From Clarkia xantiana subsp. parviflora (Eukaryota > Streptophyta > Magnoliopsida > Myrtales > Onagraceae), in the NCBI GenBank assembly GCA_036873135.1, contig JAPTYO010000020.1, positions 1,170,081 to 1,234,080 of the forward strand: 64,000 nucleotides of DNA, read 5' to 3'. This document shows positions 48,125-57,199 of this stretch, piece after piece. Both the position numbers and the translations under genes were made by a program. Within the stretch, counting starts at the first letter, position 1; each line of letters begins with the position of its first letter. Below the pieces are notes generated by a model. That model worked only from the letters and a program-made list of their open reading frames with translations. It did no database searches and was not told the origin of the DNA.

Positions 48125-48991
48125 ATGGACTCTCATCCTCTCCCAAACACCACCCAATCACCTCAAGATAAGAAGAACAACCAGAAGCTGAAACACCACG
48201 CGCCGCCACCAACCACCACCTCCTCCCCCACCCATGAATTTTCTTTCGCCGTCTCTCTCCATAACTCCATCCCCACCTCCGCCGCCACCGACCTCTCTCC
48301 GGCCGACGAGATCTTCTTCCACGGCCACCTCCTCCCTCTCCGCCTCCTCTCCGGCCACCTCCCTCACCCGGCCACTATCTCTCCTCGCTCCTCCACCGCT
48401 TCCCTCGACACCTCCGGCGGCGTCGTCATTTCTCCGGCGATAATAAGGAACAACTCTCCGAAACATATCCGACCCGCCAAGAAATCCAAGTCTTTCTCCC
48501 TTTTCGGGTTACCCGGTTGGAAGCAGTCCGGCGAGAGAGACGAGTCGAGGAAGAAGATGAAGAAATTCACCCGTCTGATCAAGAGGTACATGGCTATGGT
48601 GAAGAAGCCGTTGATTTCATTCAAGCAGCAGTGGAGAGGCGGCGAAGAAGATGATAATGATAACGATATAGAGATTTGTATCGACAGGGAGTCGTCGTAT
48701 TCCTTTTCCGGCCAGATAATCGGTGGCGGCGGCGGCGGTGGTGGTGGTGGTCGGAGTAGTAATAATAATAAGTTTATAAAGAAGAAGCAAGAGTACTCGT
48801 CGGCGCCGGCATCGATGAGGACGTCGCCGACGAACAGTGGGCTGTTGGTTCCGGTGCCGACTATGCAGAGCGATAACAGTAGCACCATGGAGGAGCTTCA
48901 GGCGGCGATCCAAGCCGCCATTGCTCACTGCAAGAACTCCATCGCCACGGCGGATCAAGGAGGCAAGCTGGTCAAAGGGTTGACTAGCTAG
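48125..48991 (+). CDS. BKI1: BRI1 kinase inhibitor 1 (BKI1)
   Basis: A single exon of 288 residues, typical for BKI1. BKI1 binds the kinase domain of the brassinosteroid receptor BRI1 at the plasma membrane and blocks its pairing with BAK1; on brassinosteroid signalling it is phosphorylated and released, then binds 14-3-3 proteins. Seen directly: the MAKR/BKI1 family block SPADEIFFHGHLLPL at 58-72, KKSKSFSLFG at 119-128, a basic patch ending KKKQEY (Tyr224, probably equivalent to Arabidopsis Tyr211; inference), SAPASMRTSPTNSG at 226-239 with the 14-3-3-type serines, and the C-terminal BRI1-interacting motif STMEELQAAIQAAIAHCKNS at 253-272. A run of ten glycines (200-209) is encoded by GGC/GGT codons. 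The C-terminal motif separates BKI1 from other MAKR proteins. Confidence 0.95.
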   Translation: MDSHPLPNTTQSPQDKKNNQKLKHHAPPPTTTSSPTHEFSFAVSLHNSIPTSAATDLSPADEIFFHGHLLPLRLLSGHLPHPATISPRSSTASLDTSGGVVISPAIIRNNSPKHIRPAKKSKSFSLFGLPGWKQSGERDESRKKMKKFTRLIKRYMAMVKKPLISFKQQWRGGEEDDNDNDIEICIDRESSYSFSGQIIGGGGGGGGGGRSSNNNKFIKKKQEYSSAPASMRTSPTNSGLLVPVPTMQSDNSSTMEELQAAIQAAIAHCKNSIATADQGGKLVKGLTS

Positions 48992-49959
48992 ATTTTGCTT
49001 TTGGAGTGGAATAATATATATAAGAAAATTAAAAGGATTGGATGAAGTATATATTTGCTATGATGTGTATAATTATTTGTATATCAAGAGCTTTGGGATC
49101 ATTTGAAAAATCACTTGAATCGATTGAGCCTAAGTAAATATATTATTTGGCAAGGAAGGACGAAGTTAGAAATTTGGTTCGGAGTAAGAAATTGAACTAG
49201 TAATAAATAAGTAATAATAAAATTTTAAGGTACAAATTTAAAATTTTAAAGAGTTAAGTCGCGATTGTTTACACTTTTGAAGGAAAAAAATGCACGTCAC
49301 GATAAATTGAGGGACAATACGATAAATTGTTGGGATAATTACCCTCTATAATAACATTGTGCATGGAACCGGTATGATCCGGATCGGTTCTAACCCAGAC
49401 TTCTATAATTACACAGTTCTAGTCCAATCATAATCGAATATTTTTCCTGACTATGGTTTTTTATTGTAGAAAAATTAGTCTGTTGGGAGCTATTTGCCAA
49501 AAACAGTCCCGGATCGGACTATAATTGGTTTGGATAGTGTTTAATGCAGATTTACAATAAATTAAAAACAAAAATCAACCCAAAATTAGTTTCAATCCAG
49601 TGCAAAATCAATTCTGATTCAGAACAGATCCACGGTCGTATACTAACAGCTCGTTGACTGGTTCATCTCTTCTAGAACTAGTCTATTTGGAACCGATCTG
49701 AACTTGACCGATTTCATACCAGTTCCGGAACCGGGTTTTCTCCTAACTCTACTCTAGGCCCACATTAGCTACGCTCAAGATCTTCAGTATACTCTTATAC
49801 ATATATTTTAATATTATATCTCTACAACTAAAAAAATAAAGTTTAAATAACTCAATTTCATTTTATTCAAATAATTCTAACATAATAATGGATTAAGACC
49901 CAAGGAAACACTAAAAATGTAGAAAATAATAGTAAAAATAAGGTTGATCATGCTAATAG
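48992..49959. other. Spacer between BKI1 and the first EF-hand gene
   Basis: The two genes converge here, so this stretch holds both 3' UTRs. About 49340-49750 carries repeated GGATCGG, GAACCGG and CCGGTTC-like motifs, a style typical of dispersed plant repeats. No gene. Confidence 0.45.
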
Positions 49960-50244
49960 TTAGTTTACTATTTTGACCCCAAGATGCTTATAAGCAAACT
50001 CCACAAGCGCCTCGACCTCTTTATCGTCGATAAACCCGTCGCGGTTCGAATCGGCTAACTCGACCATACGCCGGCTCTTCCTCTGCTTGAACCAACCTCC
50101 GGTCATCTCGATCACTTCTTTCAGCTCGCTATTACTCATTCGCCCGTCTTTGTCCGTGTCAAACTTATGAATCCACCGCTTGAACTCGTCGAGCGTCATT
50201 ACTCGGTACCGACCCGACGAGATATTCCGACTCTTTATGGCCAT
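49960..50244 (-). CDS. Small EF-hand calcium-binding protein, copy 1
   Basis: A single exon of 94 residues with two EF-hand loops: DTDKDGRMSNSE at 29-40 and DSNRDGFIDDKE at 65-76. Both have Asp at position 1, Gly at 6 and Glu at 12, so calcium binding is expected. The helices between carry a Trp-containing GGWF block. Such small two-EF-hand proteins act as calcium sensors; the target is unknown. It is a tandem paralogue of 52174-52455, same strand and about 2.2 kb away. The start ATG follows an in-frame upstream context without another Met and matches the MAIK start of its paralogue. Confidence 0.88.
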   Translation of the reverse strand: MAIKSRNISSGRYRVMTLDEFKRWIHKFDTDKDGRMSNSELKEVIEMTGGWFKQRKSRRMVELADSNRDGFIDDKEVEALVEFAYKHLGVKIVN

Positions 50245-51234
50245 TTTTTTAGAGGAATATATATATATATATGGGTTGAATGAATGAACTATAACTAGGG
50301 TTTTGTAGTTCTTCTATATTTATGTATTGGTGCAACTATATGAACTTAGCATATAGGGTTTGATGATATTTATAGTAGTAGTGTTTGGTTGGTTGATTTT
50401 GTTATCATGCATGATCGGAATAAGAATATCTATCTTTTATTTGCACTTAGTAAGTGGCCTGGTGGGCTGTACACGGTGGTCGTGATTAGTTGCGGCAATA
50501 GTGATGTATGGGTGGGTTAATATATTTCTTTTAGATTAAATTAGATAATATAAAACGTAGTAAAAATAGTAATTTTAAAGTATAAAATTAATTTTACATT
50601 TTTTTATTCTAAATGCATTTTATTATGTCACGTGGCAGAGTTGGCGAGAATAGTAAAATATACTAGAAAAACATCTACATTATTGAATAATATTATACAA
50701 TTTTAATGTTTATAATTTTTTTAATTTATTATTAAATATTATAATTAAATAGCTATAATTGTTTTATATTGTATTTTGATTCACAAACAAGTTTTTTTTA
50801 ATGTTAAAGTAGAGGAAAAACCATGTAGATGATATTATATTATATATTTCTTACTTACATACACATCAGTAATAAATTAATTAATTAACAATTAGATGTG
50901 TATGTTCTTTCGATATTGAAATTGAGGAGGTCAAATTGAACATCCAATTTGAGATATTTTGCTGCATTTATTTCAGTTTACTATTTAATTCATTTTAAGT
51001 ACACATTAAAAGATTTCACGTGTCTGAAATATGTTAATTTTCTGTCTAATTTAATGTGAATTGTAATAATTGTATTAATTTGCTCAAAAATAGAAAGTTT
51101 AAGTAGCCATATTTAAAAAATTAAAATTCGAATAAGGATTTGTAATTGAGTTAAGGTTTATGTAGTGATTTCATGTAAATTGCGAGTAAGTGATTAGTTT
51201 TTCAAAAAGATTGTTGTTAATTTTGTCGCTTTGG

Positions 51235-51420
51235 CATCTTTGTTCTCTTATTGGTCACTGTATATAAAATGGCTTGATTCTTTATGAATATATATATATG
51301 AACTTTTCTTGAAGGTAGCTTTATTCCGATCTAAATTTCTTATTGCACGTACGTTGGTCGGGTATTAATTGTATAAGCTTACTAATACTAAATTGAGTGA
51401 TGGATAACAAATGTGTCTTT
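51235..51420. promoter_or_regulatory. Conserved block upstream of EF-hand copy 1
   Basis: It aligns with about 53215-53395 upstream of copy 2. Both contain GAAGGTAGCTTTATTCCGAT, a GTCACTGTATA/TTCACTGTATA piece, an AT run, and GA(G/A)TGATGGAT(A/T) followed by ACAAATGT. It starts about 1.0 kb before the copy 1 ATG. It either survived from the gene duplication or was kept for regulation. Confidence 0.6.
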
Positions 51421-51651
51421 TCAGATACATTATACATCTATGTATATATATGATATGTCTATACTTCCAGTATAGAAACCTTTCAATATTTTCGTACAAT
51501 ATTCTATCTTACATGTAATTATTTGTTTTTATGTTTAAAATAACAAAACAAATAGATAAAACTATATTTAAAAAATAAAAAAATCGAAACACTACTACCG
51601 GCATAGTTACAAAACTCTCCATGTCATCCAAACAGTTTTTGCATTTTTTTT

Positions 51652-52066
51652 TAAGTTAATGGCATTTTCGTACAATATGTTTGATCAAAGTTAGCTTTTG
51701 ACGAAATAATTTTTTTTCTATAGAATTTTGGTGCAATATGTTTGTAATTTGTACAATTTTAGTGCATCTGTTAGTTGATCGTTACATTTGACCGTTAAAT
51801 ACTCACTTGACTTGCACATGATCGGCCAAACATTTATTTTGTTCGTTTAGTCCCTAAATTCATATCTCTAACTTTTTATTTTTACAATTTAATCCCTAAA
51901 TATTCACAATTCGACCCTAGGTCACAATTAACCTAGCCAGAGTCCGACCCATTTAAAAAAATAAATACAAAATTGTAAACATTTTACACCAAAAGTTAAA
52001 AAAAAAAAAAAAATTGCACTAAAAATCAACTTTGATCAAATATGTTGTACAAAAAGTTCTTTTAAA
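51652..52066. mobile_element. Foldback element related to the one in NAT intron 4
   Basis: The left arm (GTACAATATGTTTGATCAAA) and the reversed right arm (GTACAACATATTTGATCAAA) match. The inner parts (TTTTGGTGCAATATGTTTG, GATCGTTA..., CACTTGACTTGCACATG) are shared with 1775-2449. Flanks are A/T runs, so no target duplication can be called. Confidence 0.7.
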
Positions 52067-52173
52067 CCAAAAAAAAATCATAAGTAATCAAATAGGTGAT
52101 ACATTTGCACATATATAACCTTATACAACAAAACCATTAATTAAAACTTCAGTAATTACATGGATTAATTAAA

Positions 52174-52455
52174 TCAAGAACCAATTATTTTGACACCAAG
52201 ATTGTTATACGCAAACTCCTTGAGCGCCTCGACCTCTTTATCGTCAATAAACCCATCGTGGTTCGAATCGGCTAAGGCGACCATACGCCGGCCTTTCCTT
52301 TGCGAAAACCAACCGCCGCCGACCAACTCGTTCATCTCTTTCTTACTCATCCGACCGTCTTTGTTTGTGTCGAACCTGCGAATCCAACGTTTGAACTCTT
52401 CCAGTGTCATCACACGGCGGCCGTCCGATGAAGCGGTCCGAGTTTTTATGGCCAT
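52174..52455 (-). CDS. Small EF-hand calcium-binding protein, copy 2
   Basis: A 93-residue single-exon protein when started at the MAIK methionine (52455), which matches the paralogue; a longer frame runs to 52527 but its extra residues are not conserved. EF-hand loops are DTNKDGRMSKKE at 29-40 and DSNHDGFIDDKE at 63-74, both complete. Compared with copy 1 it lacks two residues between the hands (GGGWF rather than MTGGWF context) and ends IIGS. Role: probable calcium sensor, partner unknown. A tandem duplicate of 49960-50244. Confidence 0.88.
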   Translation of the reverse strand: MAIKTRTASSDGRRVMTLEEFKRWIRRFDTNKDGRMSKKEMNELVGGGWFSQRKGRRMVALADSNHDGFIDDKEVEALKEFAYNNLGVKIIGS

Positions 52456-54130
52456 TGGATTTAGAGGATGAAGGAGGAGATATGCGTAGCTATACGGGTT
52501 GGTTGTATATATATTGTGTGGTGTCAAATTGGGTTTGGCAAGTTGTGTAGTAGTTAATTATTTTTTTTTGTTAAAATAATGAATGGAATGAGAATGTTTA
52601 TCTAATTTGGCGGTCGTCGTGATTAAGCAGCTCCAATTATGTGCCGGGTTCAGTTAATCTTCTTTTAATATTGGGTTTATCAATAAAATTGGTGTTAATT
52701 AATTTAGGGTTAAGAATCTAATCAGAGTCTCAATTGCACTAAATTATTTTAGGTGTCTAAGGTATAAACTATTACTAATAGGTGTCATAGATTTCGTTTT
52801 CTTTGTTTATTTTATTTTCCGTCCGTTTTTTCTGTTAAATTTGATGGATTTGGGTATGAGCTTTCTTCGATTCATGTACATTTATGTCAATTAAGTTAAA
52901 TTGAATCTCAATTTTGCATGAATTCTTCAACTTCACTATACGTACATACTAACTGACACAAATTAAAGAGAAGCAGAAATGTTATTTTATTCATTTCTAT
53001 TTCTCAAATGTTCTTGCTATTGAATTTTATGGAGCCACTTCACCAAAATCTATCAAATCTAACAGAAAACACGGTGGGAAAATAAAAATATAACGAAACC
53101 AAAATCTAAAACACTTATTAGAAACAATTTAAACCTTGAACAACAACTGTAATTAAGTTCTTAAGCTTTATGTTTATTAATAAAATCGGTGTTAATTAAC
53201 GAGTACATCACTTTAGCATCTTTATGTTCTTTCATACGGAAACTTCATGTTCACTGTATACATGATGGTTTGGTTTTTGCATATATATATATATTTGTAC
53301 TTTGTTGAAGGTAGCTTTATTCCGATCGATCAAGCTTAACCTTAGTGTATAATATATAAAACAAAACTATCGAATGATGGATTGGTATGACAAATGTCCC
53401 CTTAATTTCATACATTATTCCTATAAATTATTTATTTATTTATTAGTGATATATCATTAATTGTGTGGTTCAACATGTTAAATTTAAGTTCTAATAACAA
53501 AAGGTCTCGTATTCAAACTTCATTTAAGGATAAATACAAATACACGTTAAATTTACTGGGCCTAACATAATTTTTGGGTCAAGCTTTCTATAAGATGTAG
53601 CTTAGTGTAGCCCATCACATCTTTCTAAAAAATTATCTCCTAATTTTATGGTAATACACAAAGTTGATTGAAATTTCTCCTAAATCAGGCCTAAAATTTC
53701 AGTGAAAAGCCTTATCTAATAACAACCAATATTATGGAAAAAATTACAAACAATATAAAATCTTTAATCATGTAATATAGTGTAGTGTATCAATTCAATA
53801 CTTCATTCCTATTAAGAGGTTTCAGAGCGGTTCAAACCCCATTAGAACTTAAAAATGGAAAATAAATTCATGATCAGCACTTACCTATAAACGAGGTTTT
53901 ACTTAATCTTCGTAAATTATATGTTAGCTAAACAATTGTTTCTCAATAATTAGCCATCTGCATCTTCTTTTACAATTGCAGGAGCAGTCATTTCCAACTT
54001 ATACACCAATGAGCAGTCTAAGCTAAACAACATACATTGATCTTAATTGTGTCATTTAGTTACCGTTTTCGCCATCAACCAACCACCCGTGATCGTCTAA
54101 TCCAATCGGCAAACTTGTAGCAACACGCAT
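52456..54130. other. Upstream region of EF-hand copy 2
   Basis: It contains a decayed MITE-like stretch at about 52707-53170 (starts GGGTTAAGAATCTAATCAGA; the right arm is diverged) bounded by a near-identical direct repeat of about 27 bp ending GGTGTTAATTAA (52679-52700 and 53173-53200). The conserved block at 53215-53395 follows. The rest is AT-rich, with no gene. Confidence 0.5.
53215..53395. promoter_or_regulatory. Conserved block upstream of EF-hand copy 2
   Basis: Counterpart of 51235-51420, with the same order of short conserved pieces, about 0.8 kb before the copy 2 start. See that entry. Confidence 0.6.
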
Positions 54131-55481
54131 CTATTTAGCCGATGATCTACGCGGTTTTGAAGTATCCTTGCGCGGAACCACCTAAAACCAACAATTCAAG
54201 ATTTTGATGCCTATTTCAACTTCAACATAACTGAAAATGAGTACCCATTTGAGCAAAAATATACGCATTTGCAGGTTATTTCAAATCGATGATTTGATGT
54301 TTTTGAACAATGTGTATCTTTACTACCAAGAGAGCAATGCTAACCTGATCGCGAATGCTCCAAGACTTAGTAATCTGTTTTGTTGCATTGGTTGTGATTT
54401 GCCCCTTTTGTTCATCCTCATCTGCAAAATTCTGGTCAGAAACCTCTGCGAAATTCTCATCCAATTTGGTTTGTTGTTGATGATTCTTTGAAGGTGAGTC
54501 TGCTTCTTCAACCTTGGAATTTCTAAAGCGTTGTATCCATGGACTTGTTACAAAGCCAAAGGACTCATCAACTCGGCTTTGGCGGAAATCGGATTTCTCA
54601 AAATTGAGCTTTTTCCAGTTGCCTTCTCTAAGAACTTTGAACTGCAACATTCATATTTATAAGGAAACAGCATTGTAGATGATAGATATTAAAAGTCAGT
54701 TCAGACTACACGGAATGAAAATATGGAATTTTGATCTAAATGATGAATCACCTGGCCGGAAGGTGAACGATGAGTTTTGTGGAGATGTTTCGACATGTCG
54801 ATCTCCTTCGAGTTTTCATTTTGAGGGCGCCAACCGAGAAAATCCACGGAATCATATAACTGATTCACAAATGTAGCTTCCATGGATTCGAGATACAGAC
54901 TGTGCTTCTCATCTGTCCACTCCATTGTAGTAGTTGCTTTCTCAGGAAGATCCTGCAATAAACATCCACAAAAAACCCTCATCATCCGAGAACATATTGT
55001 AAAATCGGATCATGATCCATGCAATACATCTCAAGTTATCAATACAAGACCCTAATTACTGATCATATTGATGTTCTAAAAGTGATTTTTCACGAAATCT
55101 CTATTGCAGCTATAACTTTATAACTAACTGACTTGTGCAAATTGGGATTTGAATCAGGATTTGAAAATTCTCAGTTCCACTAGCGTAATGAACGACGATA
55201 ATAACCTAACTGACTGCTTCTTCCCTAAAATGATGCTTAGTCCAATCAAGATCCAATTCTACTCCTACTCCTCCTTCACTCAACCAAGTCACTCATAATT
55301 CCAAATGGATTCAATTACAGAAACTAAAGGCGAATGAATTCCATGCAGTATTTCGAATTGAGAGCCGGAGATGAACAGCAAGACTTACACGAATCATCTG
55401 TTCCAATTCCGTCGACGGCTCCGACGAAATTTTCTCCGGCAGCGGCAGCTCGGTTGTCCTGTGCGAAGCTGAAGCATCCAT
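54131..55481 (-). CDS. COR27: COR27/COR28-type cold-regulated clock protein
   Basis: Four exons on the minus strand: 55481-55389, 54952-54752, 54641-54345 and 54181-54131. All are GT-AG with phase-0 introns, and the product has 213 residues. Arabidopsis COR27 and COR28 are small nuclear proteins induced by cold and light that link the circadian clock, freezing tolerance and photomorphogenesis. Seen directly: the conserved WTDEKHSLYLESMEATFV block in exon 2, then FVNQLYDS, GNWKKLNFE and SPWIQRF in exon 3, VSDQNFADE, and DQVVPR across the last junction. These match the order of blocks I remember for COR27. The N-terminus is Ser/Glu-rich without known motifs. The upstream region has a G-box and an evening element (separate entries), consistent with clock and light control. 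COR27 versus COR28 cannot be decided from sequence alone. Confidence 0.9.
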
Positions 55482-55600
55482 TGGGGACGAGAGAGAGAGA
55501 GAGAGAGGATCAGGATGGAGGAGTAGTGAGATGAAGGAAGGTTCTAGAGAGGAGAGGAGAGGAGGGGAAAGGTGAGGACACAGATGTCACCGCCTTTGGC

Positions 55601-55606
55601 CACGTG
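55601..55606. promoter_or_regulatory. G-box (CACGTG) upstream of the COR27-type gene
   Basis: GGCCACGTGGCAAG lies 120 bp upstream of the ATG at 55481. CCACGTGGC is a classic G-box/ABRE core bound by bZIP and bHLH factors, including PIFs and HY5 in light signalling. Confidence 0.7.
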
Positions 55607-55711
55607 GCAAGGGGCGGCGGTGGACCCGGAACGCCATGGGTCAGGGCCTGAAAAGGAATGATGAAGCTCCTCCGATATTTTGCAGTTTGACGCTGCTTCT
55701 GCTTCTGCTAC

Positions 55712-55720
55712 AAAATATCT
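55712..55720 (+). promoter_or_regulatory. Evening element (AAAATATCT)
   Basis: An exact AAAATATCT lies 231 bp upstream of the COR27-type ATG; a near copy (AAATATCT) follows at about 55753-55760. The evening element is bound by CCA1/LHY-type MYB factors and, from memory, is found in several copies in the COR27 promoter. Confidence 0.75.
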
Positions 55721-56873
55721 TCTCTTTTGACCTTTTCTGGATGGATCCTAATAAATATCTAGCCAGCTGCACCACCAGGCAGCAGCAAGCTAGCAACCAG
55801 GTCTTTCTAGTTTCTTCCTTAATTACTCTCTTTTTCTTCGTTATTATGATGAATTCTTTGTATGTATTTGGTCATATATGAATCCAATCGAATCATTTCA
55901 CTCGAGTTTTAACTCAGAACTCGATCGATCTTGAATTTTTCATGTTCGAGTTCAGCTCGGTACCATATGATGAGTTGTTCAAGCTCGGCTTGATAATTTT
56001 AAAATTATTTTATTAATTCATGAATGGTCGATCTTGTCTTGATATAGAATCGCGTACCCTTATTGAATAATGGGGTGACAAACATTATCTCATTATCGAG
56101 TACTTTTATTAAGAGTCTAACTTTATTCTTAAAAAAATACACTCTGATACCATTATTTTGAGTGTAAAAATAAGACACCATTTTTATTTTATAAAACTCA
56201 TTATTATTTTGTAATATCTCATTCAATCCATTAATATTTTACTTGTATAATATGGTTGTAAATTCTATTATTTAGCTTTTTATTAGACTAGAATTGTAGT
56301 CAGTCTAATATAATATCATATGAGATGACCAATTAATATGAAAAATGAAAATGACATAAATCATATAATATATTTGAAAAAAGTGGATTTTAGTACTAAC
56401 ATGTTTTAAAATATACAACATATTTCAAAACAATATTAGTTGGTATTTCTTTCAATTAGCGGTCTAAAATTTTGCCTTAAAATATATTGTAAATTAAAAA
56501 ATTAATCGAATATTTTTTCTAAATATCAAAATAAAGACCGAATAACTTATACTAAGATTACGATATTGTCCCGACTCGATTGAGACTCAGTTGATGATTC
56601 TTTTCCGATTTGACTCAATTATAACATTTGTATATGTCATTAGTGCTTTACTTGTGATGTTTAAAAAATTATTTAGTTAACTTTGTACATTTAAAATATC
56701 TTTAAGTACAATTTTGTAGAGATTGTAGTTAAACTGGAAAACCTCCTAAACTGGAAAACCAGACATAACACTGGTTAAGAGTAGAGACGAGTAAATAAAT
56801 AAGGTTTTTTTAAAAAAAAAGTATTAAAAACGGTTAAGAGTGAGAAGAATGTAGAAAGCCCAATACAGAATTA

Positions 56874-56913
56874 TGGGCCTAGAAAGAATCTGGGCCGACT
56901 GTATTTCGGCCCA
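56874..56913. promoter_or_regulatory. Cluster of site II (TGGGCC/GGCCCA) motifs
   Basis: TGGGCC at 56874-56879 and 56891-56896, and GGCCCA at 56908-56913, about 290-330 bp before the DCL ATG. Site II elements are bound by TCP factors and are common in promoters of ribosome and organelle biogenesis genes, which fits a plastid rRNA-processing protein. Confidence 0.65.
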
Positions 56914-57199
56914 GCTCGTGAAGGAGTGTTCTTCGACCACACACTGCAGGGCCGCGAATCACGCGCCATTGCTTTCTCTCTCTTCTCTTTCTATCCATTT
57001 CCAGTATCCTCTCTCCCGAGTCTCTTTCAGTGCACTTAATCTGCAAGTGATAATCGACGATGATAACCTGAACTACGCTGCTCAATTCTCAGTCTTCGTG
57101 TTCTTCTTCTACATATCCAGTTTCTCGATTCCGGTACGGATAACGTTTTCACATCACGCATGAGAATTGCAGCGTCGGAGCATCTTCTTGACTGCAGTT

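Larger units (their letters stand above)
50245..52173. other. Upstream region of EF-hand copy 1
   Basis: AT-rich. It holds a block at about 51235-51420 that is conserved upstream of the second EF-hand gene, and the foldback element at 51652-52066. No other gene is visible. Confidence 0.5.
55482..57199. promoter_or_regulatory. Divergent intergenic region between the COR27-type and DCL genes
   Basis: The genes on either side point away from it. The COR27 side has a GA-rich leader (55488-55510), a G-box and an evening element. The DCL side has clustered TGGGCC/GGCCCA motifs at 56874-56913. The middle (55880-56860) is AT-rich with no clear feature; a few ACTCGAGTT/GAGCTCGG motifs near 55900-55990 look repeat-derived. 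Confidence 0.6.

Noticed and set aside
48158..48958. Several ORFs on the minus strand opposite BKI1
   Set aside because: They are shadows of the GC-rich BKI1 coding sequence and encode low-complexity peptides.
56873..57163. 96-residue ORF upstream of DCL
   Set aside because: It overlaps the promoter and leader with site II motifs, has no homology I recognise, and is out of frame with the DCL start.
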